NCBI GenBank assembly: GCA_030448185.1
Contig: JAUJNL010000033.1
Coordinates: 1-47,438 of the forward strand
DNA: 47,438 nt
Origin: Cytophagales bacterium
GTDB taxonomy: Bacteria; Bacteroidota; Bacteroidia; Cytophagales; 172606-1
Reading direction: 5' to 3'
Shown here: positions 8,893 through 17,891 of the stretch, in pieces
How positions within the stretch are numbered: position 1 is the stretch's first letter
Layout: the number at the start of each line of letters is the position of its first letter
Position numbers and translations under genes: made by a program
Notes under the pieces: model-generated
Database searches by the model: none
Told to the model about the DNA's origin: nothing
What the model saw: the letters and a program-made list of their open reading frames with translations, nothing else

Positions 8893-11772
8893 ATGCGTAA
8901 AAAAGGATCGGCTCTAACTCTCCATCTGGCCGTGTTTTTATTAAGTCTGGTCATACTACAGGCCCAGGAACACCCCCTCTTGGATCAAAACCCCTCCCTA
9001 TTGCATTGGCATCAGATCAAAACGCCCCATTTCCGCATCATTTATCCCGAAGGTTTTGAGAAGGAAGCCATGCGCACGGCCAATACCCTGGAATACGTTT
9101 ATAAACCAGTTTCGCTTACCCTGCAGCGGCAACCCCGTAAAATTCCGGTAGTATTGCAGAATCAGACTGCAGTGAGCAATGGCTTTGTAACAATTACCCC
9201 CCGTCACTCCCAGTTCTTCACCACGCCGCCTCAGGACTACACATTACTGGGCAATAATGACTGGCTCAATCTGCTATCCGTACACGAGTTTCGGCATGTA
9301 GTGCAATACGAAAAGGCCCTGACCGGATTTTCAAAAGGAATATACTGGCTTTTTGGCAACAATGGACTGGGACTGGTCACGATCACAGTTCCCTCCTGGT
9401 TCTGGGAAGGAGACGCCGTAGGCACTGAAACCGCCCTAACTGAAGGAGGCCGGGGCCGTATTCCGGCATTTGACCTCGCCTTCCGGACACGGCTGATCGC
9501 CCAGAAGCCCTTTGCCTACAACAAAGCCTACCTGCGTTCCTATAAACACTATGTGCCTAACCACTATGTACTGGGCTATTTTATGACTACGTACGTAAAG
9601 CGGCACTATGGTCCGGAAGCCTGGGGACGCATCCTGACCCGTACGTACAACCTCCCCTTCATCCCCTTCCGGTTTTCGGGAGCCATTAAAAAAGAAACGG
9701 GTCTGAAGGTGGAAAAACTGTACCGTAAGACCGTACAGGAACTCGACAGTTTATGGACCGGGCAGGTTGCGGAATTGGAAGAAACGCCGGTGACGGCCTT
9801 ACCTACCAACCAGAACCGGGCATTTACCAACTACCAGTATCCGCAATATTTAACTGATGGCCGGATTATAGCCCAAAAATCAGGGCTGGCCGATATTGAG
9901 AAGTTTGTTGTGCTGGACAAAAACGCTGGAGAGAAAAAGGTTTTTGTACCGGGCTTTATCAGTCCGAATGGAATGCTCTCCGTAGCCAATGACCGGATTG
10001 TGTGGACTGAATCGGGCTTTGATATCCGCTGGGGCCAGCGGGATTATACCGTAATTAAAACATTTGATGTTAACACGGGTGAAAAACAGCAGCTTACCCG
10101 TCAGACCCGCCTCAGTGCTCCGGCCTTTTCCCCGGACGGCAACCGGATAGTGGCCGTGCAGGTGACGCAAAAGAATGAGTACAGTCTCGTGATTCTTAAC
10201 GGCCAAACGGGTGAAGAAATACAGAAGCTGGCTAACCCGGCTAATGATTTTTACATTATGCCCCGCTTCACTGACGATGGCGGTGCAGTAGTAGCCATTA
10301 AGCAAAACCGGCAGGGCAAAACCATTGAACGGATTAACTGGCAGTCCGGTGAAAGAAAAGAGCTCATCCCCTATACCAGCCTCAATATCGGTCATGCCGT
10401 ACCCCAGGGCGAGTATGTATTTTTTAATTCCCCCTATAACGGCATTGACAATATTTACGCTGTACACCAGTCTACCGGGCAGCAATATCAAGTAACCGAC
10501 CGGAAATACGGCGCTTACAACCCGGCCTTCTCGCCGGACGGTAAGGAGATGGCCTATAATGATTTTACGCCGGGTGGTTTCCGTATTGTAACCATGCCCA
10601 ACGATTCTACTCTATGGAGACCACTTGCAAACGTTACAAACCGTACCGTTGCTTACTATGAGCCACTAATCAATCAGGAACAGGGGCACAACATTATGCC
10701 CGAAGTACCGGAAAAAACGTATCCGGTCAAGCCGTACCGGCAGTGGCAGCATATGTTTAATCCTTACAGTTGGGGGCCGGTCATCAACTCGTCGGGGCAG
10801 GAACTCATGGCAGCCCTCTCTTCACAGGATCTGCTCAGTACTACGTTAATTAACCTGGGCTACGGCTTTGATGCCAACCAGAAAACCAGTAGTTATTTTG
10901 CCAACGTCAGCTATCAGCGTTGGTTCCCGGTACTGGACGCCTCTTTTTCAACGGGTCTGCGCCGCACTACCCGTGATTACAATAAAGACAAGGTGGCCGA
11001 CAAAGACAGTATTGAGACTGATTACTGGCGGGAAAACCTCTTTAGTGCCGGCATACGGCTGCCTTTTAACTTTACCCGTTCCAAATACAACGAACGATTA
11101 ACCCTCTCCGCCCATGGTAGCATTGCCCAGGTAAACGGCTATGATTTCCGGCGGCAATATGTCACCGAAATAGGCAATGGAAGCTTACGGGATATGCGTT
11201 ACCGCCTGCAGTACACCCGGATTCTTAAAATGGCGCCCCGGGACGTAAATCCGCGCGGAGGACAAACATTTTCGTTGTACTACCGTCACACGCCTTTCCG
11301 GACGAACTTCGAAGGGGGTATTTTTACGGCGCAGGCGGGAACGTTTCTGCCCGGTATCGGCAAGCACCACAGTCTTTGGCTACGGGGCGCTTACCAACGT
11401 GAACAAGTTAGCCCTAGTCCGGACCGGTACTTTTTCCCCACTACCTTGCTCTTCCCAAGGGGTTTCAGCTATCGCAATTTCCAAAACTTCTTGAAAGGCT
11501 CCGTGGATTACCGCTTTCCCATTCTTTACCCGGACTTATCGCTGGGCCGGTGGTTTTATATTCAGCGGCTGAAGGGAAATCTCTTCTATGATGCCGGATG
11601 GGGAATGATTAGAAATCAATCTACCTATTACCACTCCGTGGGACTCGATTTATCCGTCGACTTTAACTTTATGCGGTTGCTGCCCCAGCTTGAAATGGGG
11701 GTAAGAACCTATTACCATCCGCAGACCGGCAAGTTCGGCGCTGAGTTTCTGGTGATTGATGTGGGATTTTAG
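8893..11772 (+). CDS. Outer-membrane protein with MA-like peptidase, PD40 beta-propeller and C-terminal barrel
   Basis: This 959-residue exported protein has a signal peptide ending near ILQAQ. Residues 30-300 resemble a gluzincin metallopeptidase: HEFRH at 131-135 fits HExxH, and WFWEGDA near 171 supplies a likely third ligand. Residues 310-580 hold TolB/PD40-type propeller blades with repeated FSPDGN, RFTDDGG and FSPDGKEMAY motifs. The remainder is strand-rich with aromatic girdles and ends in phenylalanine (VIDVGF), as in BAM-inserted barrels. The substrate is unknown. The IS1 element ends 30 nt before the ATG, and its duplication ends 22 nt before it, so the native promoter is displaced. 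Confidence 0.85.
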   Translation: MRKKGSALTLHLAVFLLSLVILQAQEHPLLDQNPSLLHWHQIKTPHFRIIYPEGFEKEAMRTANTLEYVYKPVSLTLQRQPRKIPVVLQNQTAVSNGFVTITPRHSQFFTTPPQDYTLLGNNDWLNLLSVHEFRHVVQYEKALTGFSKGIYWLFGNNGLGLVTITVPSWFWEGDAVGTETALTEGGRGRIPAFDLAFRTRLIAQKPFAYNKAYLRSYKHYVPNHYVLGYFMTTYVKRHYGPEAWGRILTRTYNLPFIPFRFSGAIKKETGLKVEKLYRKTVQELDSLWTGQVAELEETPVTALPTNQNRAFTNYQYPQYLTDGRIIAQKSGLADIEKFVVLDKNAGEKKVFVPGFISPNGMLSVANDRIVWTESGFDIRWGQRDYTVIKTFDVNTGEKQQLTRQTRLSAPAFSPDGNRIVAVQVTQKNEYSLVILNGQTGEEIQKLANPANDFYIMPRFTDDGGAVVAIKQNRQGKTIERINWQSGERKELIPYTSLNIGHAVPQGEYVFFNSPYNGIDNIYAVHQSTGQQYQVTDRKYGAYNPAFSPDGKEMAYNDFTPGGFRIVTMPNDSTLWRPLANVTNRTVAYYEPLINQEQGHNIMPEVPEKTYPVKPYRQWQHMFNPYSWGPVINSSGQELMAALSSQDLLSTTLINLGYGFDANQKTSSYFANVSYQRWFPVLDASFSTGLRRTTRDYNKDKVADKDSIETDYWRENLFSAGIRLPFNFTRSKYNERLTLSAHGSIAQVNGYDFRRQYVTEIGNGSLRDMRYRLQYTRILKMAPRDVNPRGGQTFSLYYRHTPFRTNFEGGIFTAQAGTFLPGIGKHHSLWLRGAYQREQVSPSPDRYFFPTTLLFPRGFSYRNFQNFLKGSVDYRFPILYPDLSLGRWFYIQRLKGNLFYDAGWGMIRNQSTYYHSVGLDLSVDFNFMRLLPQLEMGVRTYYHPQTGKFGAEFLVIDVGF

Positions 11773-11775
11773 AAA

Positions 11776-11838
11776 AGTTAGTCATTGGCAGATTGGTCAA
11801 TGGTCATTGGGAAAATAGTCATTGATCAGCTGTTATTG
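11776..11838 (+). repeat. Word-repeat after the propeller/barrel gene
   Basis: Variants of the words GTCATTGG, TGGTCAATGG and GTCATTGATC follow each other here. Complementary words (GACCAATCAGTCAATGATTC) occur at the start of the next gene (13010-13030). The IS630 element now separates the two, suggesting that it inserted inside one gene-edge inverted repeat. Confidence 0.5.
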
Positions 11839-11854
11839 GAAAAACGGACACTTA

Positions 11855-12938
11855 AGTACTAAGACAAAAAGGAATATAAGATGGTGGATGTTGCTTATCT
11901 TTCGGGATGCAAAAGAAATTCATTTTGTTAAATGAAGCGGAGGTTGAGACATTAACGCAAGGTCATAAAAACCATCCTTCAGCCCAGGTACGGGCCCGCT
12001 GCCACTGTTTAATATTAAGTAATCAGGGAAAAGAAGTCAAAGAATTAGCGTCCATATTCTCGGTGATCCCCCTGACAGTGTATAAGTGGTTTTCTCGCTG
12101 GGAAGAAAAAGGACTGGTAGGATTATTTAACGAAAAAGGCGTAGGTCGCAAAGCCATTTTCACTGTCTCCGACCAGGCAGTGATCAAAGAGAAAGTACAG
12201 GCTAATCATCAGAAGTTGTCTTTGGCCCGGCAAGCAATCAAGGCTGAACTCGATAAAGAGTTCTCAGAGAGAACGTTAAAACGTTTTTTAAAAAGTTTGG
12301 TGTCGGATGGAAACGCTGGCGAAAGTGCTTGAAATCCAAGCAGGACGCTCAGCAAGTAGCTTATAAGCAGGAGTGTTTGAGAGATTGAACAACTCAAAGA
12401 CCAGAACCATATTGAGGTGTTTTATGGAGATGAAAGTGGGTTTTGTTTAACGCCGGTAATGGCTTATTCCTGGCAGTATCCAGGGGAAGAAATCCGGATA
12501 CTACCCCAGAAAGGAAAACGAATTAATGTCTTTTGGCATCATGAGCGAAGCTAACCAACTGAGAAGTTTTCAGAAAGAAGGTAGTATTACCACTGATTTT
12601 ATCATTGATTCCATTGACGCCTGGATACCTGCCTTAACCAAGCCTACCGTACTTATTTTAGATAACGCTCCCGTGCATCAAGCCAAGAAGTTTCAAGAGA
12701 AAATCCCCCACTGGCAGGAAGAAAACTTGTTCATTTTCTTTTTACCGCCCTACTGTCCGCACTTCAATAAAATTGAAACCCTATGGCGAAAGGTGAAATA
12801 TGAGTGGCTTAAGCCGGAACACTACGCTTGTTTAGCCTCCCCTCAAAGAGGCCCTTACTGCTATTTTTAGCTGCTTTGGACAAGAATATACGGTCAAGTT
12901 CTCTTAATTTATTTTATATTCCTTTTTGTCCTACTACT
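11855..12938 (+). mobile_element. IS630-family insertion sequence, decayed
   Basis: The ends carry inverted repeats of about 25 bp sharing GACAAAAAGGAATATAA (left 11862-11878, complement near the right end). They are bounded by TA dinucleotides (11853-11854 and 12939-12940), the usual IS630 target duplication. The element is about 1.08 kb. The transposase inside is interrupted several times. Confidence 0.8.
11907..12907 (+). pseudogene. IS630-family DDE transposase, several frame breaks
   Basis: The N-terminal part (MQKKFILLNEAEVETLTQG, with a helix-turn-helix around VIPLTVYKWFSRWEEKGL) is open to 12332. Reading on needs four frame changes. The first is a -1 change at TTTTTTAAAAAG near 12285, which may be programmed. 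Next is an apparent 2-nt loss near 12385, giving EIEQLKDQNH and FYGDESGFCL. One extra T near 12533 precedes FGIMSEANQL, and another break near 12840 precedes LKEALTAIFS. The DDE residues are all visible across the frames: FYGDESG, LILDNAPVH and KIETLWRKVKYEW. The protein is homologous but not expressible as written. Confidence 0.85.
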
Positions 12939-13009
12939 TATCATTTAGAACTATTGATTCGTGGCTAAGTTTGAATATCGAATAAGGAACATCGAATGTC
13001 TAATAACTT

Positions 13010-13423
13010 ATGACCAATCAGTCAATGATTCTTACTGAAACTCAGAAAACGGCCGTGCAGGGACTGCTAACCTTTTTACCCGCTTTGCAAAACAAAGATC
13101 GGGAATTTGTCCGCAATGGCTACTGGAGTGAGATGGCGAGTATAGTCAGTACGGCTACCGCCCGGAATCTATTCCGGTATTTGTACGACAATGGTTTTGT
13201 TCTCCCCGAATTTGACTGGATGGCCTGGAGCGAAGAGGCGTTGTCCTACCTGGATAATCGCGAAAAATTGAAATCAGCGGACTGGCAGACGTTGTACCAG
13301 CTGCTGACGGCGCATATCCGGGCTGACCGCACCAGCGAAGGCCATTACGACACTATTCTTGAAAATGGCTTTCTGCGGGACGTATTAACGAGAATGCAGG
13401 AGCTGAGCGGCATTGGTCAATAG
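13010..13423 (+). CDS. DUF6508-like protein
   Basis: This 137-residue soluble protein has the spacing I recall for DUF6508: FVRNGYWSEM near residue 35, an F-D-W motif (LPEFDWMAWSEEAL) near 68, and a helical C-terminus LYQLLTAHIRADRTSEG...ENGFLRDVLTRM. The function is not known. The start may be the ATG at 13010 or at 13025; the earlier one lies in a repeated word (ACCAATCAGTCAATG). The last codons and stop (ATTGGTCAATAG) also match that word, so the repeat reaches into both gene ends. Confidence 0.7.
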   Translation: MTNQSMILTETQKTAVQGLLTFLPALQNKDREFVRNGYWSEMASIVSTATARNLFRYLYDNGFVLPEFDWMAWSEEALSYLDNREKLKSADWQTLYQLLTAHIRADRTSEGHYDTILENGFLRDVLTRMQELSGIGQ

Positions 13424-13663
13424 CTATTGGAAAAAAGGTATCAGGCAATAAATATTAGAGCAAGGATCATTTAGGGAAAGATGAGAGAAGTGCTACTACC
13501 TGTAATTAACTCAAGAAGTTCATCATTACGGTGTTATCTAATCGCTCAAAATCCAGAATTCCTTTATCTTTAACACCTGTTACCTCCGAAGTAGTACTTG
13601 CAATCCTGCAACATCTGTGCTTAGCTTTTTAACCTTACCTCCGTTTTTAAAATCAGGCTACCC

Positions 13664-14392
13664 TTGCTATGGCTCCTGGCCGTTTTTTCTGTCTGTTCCT
13701 GCGATGACGCCGAAGCCCCTGACTGTTTGAAGCGCACGGGAAAAATGGTAAAACAAGCCCGAAAAGTAGGCAGGGTTCGCCAACTGTTTTTATATGATGA
13801 CATGGATCTGAACCTGGCAACCGGCACTGATTCAGTGATTACCGTAGAAGCCGGAGAAAACCTGCTCCCCGCGATAGAAACACTGCAGACCGGCGACTCC
13901 CTGACCATCCGGAACAACAACCGGTGCAATTGGGTCCGTAGTTACCGTAAACCCCTGCAAGTAACCTTATATATTCCTCCCCACACTGACTTTTACCTCA
14001 CTCACTACGGAGCCGGCCGCGTGCAATGCCTCGACTCATTACAACTGGATTACGCAATCATTGCCTCTTTTGATGGGGGCGGCAATATTGATATACGGGG
14101 TAATTTAGGATACATCAGCATTTATAGTAACTCTCCGGCGCATATCTCGCTGACGGGCCGGTCTGACCAGACCGAAATATGGCTTAACCGGGCAATCGGG
14201 AGGGTATCTGCCGAAAAACTGATTTCCCAGAACTGCAAAATCAGGCACAGCGGCAGTAATGAAATACGGGTCTTTCCAATAAAGGAATTGCAGGCTGAGA
14301 TAACCGAAAATGGGACAGTAGCTTATTATAATGAACCCCTGAAGATCACCTCTACAATCACTGGACGCGGGAAACTAGTGAGAAGATTTTAA
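13664..14392 (+). CDS. Lipoprotein resembling the head-GIN/DUF2807 adhesin-like family
   Basis: About 242 residues. The N-terminus LLWLLAVFSVCSCDD has a lipobox (SVCSC), so it is probably lipidated. The body shows repeated beta-strand units (GAGRVQCLDSLQLDYAIIAS, GGGNIDIRGNLGYISIYSN) like a beta-helix of the DUF2807 type. No in-frame ATG exists; the best start is a TTG at 13664. The preceding open codons read K-I-R-L-P, which would make a more normal signal-peptide n-region, so the true start may have been lost or misread. It is convergent with the histidine kinase gene. Confidence 0.65.
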   Translation: MLWLLAVFSVCSCDDAEAPDCLKRTGKMVKQARKVGRVRQLFLYDDMDLNLATGTDSVITVEAGENLLPAIETLQTGDSLTIRNNNRCNWVRSYRKPLQVTLYIPPHTDFYLTHYGAGRVQCLDSLQLDYAIIASFDGGGNIDIRGNLGYISIYSNSPAHISLTGRSDQTEIWLNRAIGRVSAEKLISQNCKIRHSGSNEIRVFPIKELQAEITENGTVAYYNEPLKITSTITGRGKLVRRF

Positions 14393-14499
14393 TTTTGATG
14401 TTCAATTTTTGATGCCCGATATTCGGGAATTACCTTATTTTCTGCCACTTTTATTATATCTTCTATCGAACATCGCCAGTCGAACATCGAGCATCAAAT
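14390..14499. repeat. Inverted word-repeat between convergent genes
   Basis: The left arm (14390-14426, words TTTTGATGTTCAA, GATGCCCGATATTCGGG) pairs imperfectly with the right arm (14466-14499, words CGAACATCG, GAGCATCAAATT). The arms touch the stop codons of both convergent genes and could act as a two-way terminator hairpin. Confidence 0.6.
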
Positions 14500-15834
14500 T
14501 TAAAACCGCAGGGTAAACGTGGTACCTTCATTAACTACTGAATCGGCTTTGAGGGTGCCGCCGTGCATTTGCATGATCTGGCGGGAAAGGCTGAGTCCGA
14601 TACCGGAACCAGTTTTTTTGGTGGTATAAAACGGAATAAAAATTTTCTCCAAGGCTTCGGGGATAATGCCTGGGCCGTTATCATTAACTTCGATAGCGAT
14701 ACGTCCATCGGTACCGGCGTAAGCACAGACCATGATATGCGCCTCTTCCCGTTCCGTTACTGCCTCCATTGCGTTCTTGATCAGGTTAATCAGTACCATT
14801 TCAATCAGCTCCGAATCGGCCGTTACCATCAGATGGTCGGGATCTACCCGGCAGTCGAGGCGGATACCAGCGGACCGGATGTCGGGCTGCATCAACTGGA
14901 TTACGGGAGCAATCAGGTGTTTCACGGGCATTTCTACCGGTTTTGGCTTCGGAATATTGGTAAAACTCCGGTACCCATTCACGAAGTTGATCAGCCCGAT
15001 GCTACGGCTTTCGATGGTCTTCAGGGCTTCTTTAATGTCGCTGATGGCTTCGTCATTTTCCTGGGTATGCTTCAGGTCATACTCCACAATATCGTTCATG
15101 GTAGCAATTAGGGAGGCAATTGGCGTAATGGAGTTCATGATTTCATGGCGCAGGACCCGGGTCAGGTTCTGCCAGGCTTCCAGTTCCTTCTGCTGTAGTT
15201 CGGACTGAATGTTCTGCAACGATACCAGTTTAATGATTTTTCCCCGCATCCGGATAATGGTGGTGTGCACGGCCAATTGCTGGTCTTGAGGGCCGTTATA
15301 CAGCGTATTGTCCCGGGAATGGGGTTTCTGGACCAGCAGCATTAATTCAGGGTGATTTTTCTGCAATTCGGAGAGGTGCCGCAAACGGTATACGCCCAGC
15401 AGGCGGCAGGCGGCATTATTGATCAGCTCTACGTTGCCCTCCGGATCAAAGGCGACCAACCCTACGCTTACGTGCTGCACCACCGTATTGAGGTATTGCA
15501 GGTGTTCTTCTTTTTCAGCCCGGGCCTGCCGGAAAGCATCCAGTACTTCGTTGAAGTTCTTATTGAGTTCTTTAAAGCTTTCACCTAGCTTATTATCCGC
15601 CGAAAAACCAATAGCAAAATCAGAGAATCGCACCGCCTCCAGAAAGCGGATCAGTTTACGGTTGGTATTTTCTACGTAGTGGAACAGACCATAGATCTGA
15701 ATCGCCACGGGAATAAACAGAAAGGCGGCGGCTACGCTATTGTTTAAGCGGACCGCCACGTATACGCACACGAATACCGAAAGCGTCAGGAGGAACACCC
15801 TTACCCACAATCCCGTACCGAAACGTTTGAACAT
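14500..15834 (-). CDS. Membrane PAS histidine kinase of the NtrY type
   Basis: I start at the ATG at 15832-15834 (MFKRFGTGLWVRVFLLTLSV), which begins directly with a membrane segment; an upstream ATG would add 46 unlikely residues. The 444-residue protein has two transmembrane helices in the first 55 residues, a HAMP-like linker, a PAS domain (about 105-215: VGLVAFDPEGNVELINNAAC), the H-box VLRHEIMNSITPIASL, then the N-box LINLIKNAMEA, DNGPGI and GSGIGLSLSRQIM. It should phosphorylate the NtrC-family regulator encoded just upstream. Confidence 0.92.
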   Translation of the reverse strand: MFKRFGTGLWVRVFLLTLSVFVCVYVAVRLNNSVAAAFLFIPVAIQIYGLFHYVENTNRKLIRFLEAVRFSDFAIGFSADNKLGESFKELNKNFNEVLDAFRQARAEKEEHLQYLNTVVQHVSVGLVAFDPEGNVELINNAACRLLGVYRLRHLSELQKNHPELMLLVQKPHSRDNTLYNGPQDQQLAVHTTIIRMRGKIIKLVSLQNIQSELQQKELEAWQNLTRVLRHEIMNSITPIASLIATMNDIVEYDLKHTQENDEAISDIKEALKTIESRSIGLINFVNGYRSFTNIPKPKPVEMPVKHLIAPVIQLMQPDIRSAGIRLDCRVDPDHLMVTADSELIEMVLINLIKNAMEAVTEREEAHIMVCAYAGTDGRIAIEVNDNGPGIIPEALEKIFIPFYTTKKTGSGIGLSLSRQIMQMHGGTLKADSVVNEGTTFTLRF

Positions 15835-16074
15835 AGCTATTAGGTAGTAAGGTATGGGTGTACGACAAAATGCAGAGCGTTCATCCGCATTTAGCTTCGC
15901 TGAGAATAGTTGCAATGCGGAGGTGTATAGCCGGGCATTTGAAATGCCCTTTTTCTCAGTTCCGCATTGCAAATGCGGAACAACACGATGGGTATTAGGG
16001 AAATGGCTATTCAGAGGAAATCAATCACTACTGACTATTTTCTAACAGCTGCTACCAATTACCTAATACCTAAA
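15835..16074. repeat. Multi-hairpin spacer between response regulator and kinase genes
   Basis: This 240-nt spacer within a likely operon contains nested palindromes. GTTCCGCATT-GCA-AATGCGGAAC (15959-15981) has a perfect 10-bp stem. GGGCATT-TGA-AATGCCC (15933-15949) is followed by T5 on the plus strand. TGCAATGCGGA (15911-15921) exactly complements 15961-15971, and CTGAGAA (15900-15906) complements 15953-15959. Outer words ATTAGGTA (15839-15846) and TACCTAAT (16060-16067) lie next to the two genes. It may tune kinase expression by RNA folding. Confidence 0.65.
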
Positions 16075-17466
16075 CTACAGCCCATACTTCTCCAGGCGGC
16101 GGTACAGGGAAGACCGGGTGAGACCCAGTTCCTGGGCCGCTTCAGTAATATTGCCATTATACTTTTTGAGGGCCTTCCGGATCAGCATTTTCTCTACCTC
16201 ATCAATGTGCATAGTCCCCGCCGTAATCGTCTCTTCTTCCAGTTGTTCCCGGACGGGGCCAAAAAAGAAGTCTTCGGGCTGCAGCACCGGACTTTGTGAC
16301 ATGATCACGGCCCGTTCAATAGCATGCTGCAATTCCCGGACATTGCCCGGCCAGTTGTACTTCTGCATCCGCTTCACCAGGGCCGGACTCAGTGAAGTGA
16401 CGTTGCGGTTGTATTTCTTCCGGTACGATTGCAGGTAATGTTCAGCCAGCGGCACAATATCATCCAGGCGGTCACGCAACGGCGGCAATTCCAGCTCAAT
16501 GGTATTGATCCGGTAGAGCAAGTCCTGCCGGAACGTTTTGCTCTTAACCATGTCGTACACAGGCATATTGGTGGCGCAGATCACCCGTACATCAATGGAT
16601 TTGGGCTTATTGGAACCAACCCGGGTAACGGTGCGGCTTTGCAGAACAGTCAGCAATTTAGCTTGCAGCGGCAGCGACAGATTTCCGATTTCATCCAGAA
16701 ATATAGTACCACCCGAAGCGGCCTCGAAACGGCCCGGACGGTCTTCTTTGGCATCCGTAAAGGATCCCTTCATGTGCCCGAACAATTCACTTTCAAACAA
16801 GGTCTCACTAATGGCTCCTAAATCTACGCTGACAAAAGCCTCCCCCGACCGGCGTGACTTACGATGCAGTTCACGGGCTACCAGTTCCTTTCCAGTCCCG
16901 TTTTCCCCTAGGATCAGTACATTGGCATCCGTTTCGGCTACCCGGTCCAGCGTAGTGTAGACCTTCAGCATCGCCGGACTTTGACCGATAATTGTCTGGG
17001 AATTGCCGGACTGGGCCATATTTAATCCTTTCTGTCTGGTTTTAAGGGTCTCGGCTTCTGTGCGGGATTCCCGCAGTTTCATGGCTGATAACAAGGTAGC
17101 CAGCAGCTTTTCATTTTCCCAAGGCTTCAGCACAAAATCCGTAGCGCCTTCTTTGATGGCCCGAACCGCCATATCTACGTCACCATAAGCGGTAATCAGC
17201 ACTACCACGGCCGAAGGATCGATTTCAAGAATGCGGTCCAGCCAGTAAAATCCCTCTTTCCCACTGGACAAATCTTTGGTGAAATTCATATCCAGCAGAA
17301 TTACGTCGTAGTGCTCATTGTTCACCAGATAGGGAATATGATTCGGATTTTGTTCTACATCTACGTGCAGAAAATGACGCTTTAAAAAGAGCCGGGCGGC
17401 GCTGAGCACATCCGTGTTGTCATCCACTACGAGAATTTTACCGGTTTTGGTGGAAGTGTTTTCCAT
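16075..17466 (-). CDS. NtrC-family sigma-54-type response regulator
   Basis: This 463-residue transcription activator has a receiver domain (1-125; phospho-acceptor in DVILLDMNF, then VLITAYGD and FVLKPWEN). The AAA+ domain (160-390) has Walker A GENGTGKE, Walker B GGTIFLDEIG and arginine-finger region FRQDLLYRIN. A Fis-type helix-turn-helix (NITEAAQELGLTRSSLYRRL) ends the protein. The sigma-54 contact loop reads GSFTDA rather than GAFTGA, a change I associate with many Bacteroidota homologues. It precedes the histidine kinase on the same strand, and the pair forms a two-component system. Target promoters are unknown. Confidence 0.95.
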   Translation of the reverse strand: MENTSTKTGKILVVDDNTDVLSAARLFLKRHFLHVDVEQNPNHIPYLVNNEHYDVILLDMNFTKDLSSGKEGFYWLDRILEIDPSAVVVLITAYGDVDMAVRAIKEGATDFVLKPWENEKLLATLLSAMKLRESRTEAETLKTRQKGLNMAQSGNSQTIIGQSPAMLKVYTTLDRVAETDANVLILGENGTGKELVARELHRKSRRSGEAFVSVDLGAISETLFESELFGHMKGSFTDAKEDRPGRFEAASGGTIFLDEIGNLSLPLQAKLLTVLQSRTVTRVGSNKPKSIDVRVICATNMPVYDMVKSKTFRQDLLYRINTIELELPPLRDRLDDIVPLAEHYLQSYRKKYNRNVTSLSPALVKRMQKYNWPGNVRELQHAIERAVIMSQSPVLQPEDFFFGPVREQLEEETITAGTMHIDEVEKMLIRKALKKYNGNITEAAQELGLTRSSLYRRLEKYGL

Positions 17467-17891
17467 GCGTTGCGTGTATAAATCAGGCTTGGTTAAGGAT
17501 CAAAGGTTAGTTTCCGGCTTGCAAACTCTGTACCCGTTCCCGGAAGAGACTTATAAACGAGCTCTCTGACTAAAGAGAAGGGAATTTACCCGTATCAAGG
17601 TAGCCAAAGCTACGCAAAAACGTTCGGAATCGGACACCCATGACCGGCAACGAACGGGAGTGTTCGATTACCGATGTTCGATGCTCGATATTCGTTGTTC
17701 GGGAATTTAAGTACGGGATGAGAATACGCAGCAGGAGAGTAGCATTTATTCCTAATCAAGTAAAACCTTGCCATCCTCTTTTCTTGAACATCGAATATCG
17801 GACATCGACAATCGAACATCCAAAATCCCTGAAAACTCTTCTTGCATTTTCCGTTAAACACCTAAGTGTATCTACAAAGTATAATCTGACT
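17467..17891. other. Divergent gap with inverted word-repeat
   Basis: This 425-nt gap between the regulator gene and mlaE has no convincing gene. An imperfect inverted repeat fills much of it: left arm 17659-17701 (TGTTCGATTACCGATGTTCG...) and right arm 17784-17822 (...GACATCGACAATCGAACATC). Frames of 80-145 codons through here are by-products of the repeat. Confidence 0.6.

Noticed and set aside
9880..10491. 203-codon frame on the minus strand inside the propeller gene
   Set aside because: It is antisense to a well-supported protein with clear domain motifs.
17610..17861. Open frames of 83-145 codons between the regulator and mlaE
   Set aside because: They are read from the word-repeat arms and have no protein features; part of the plus-strand one is the true mlaE start.
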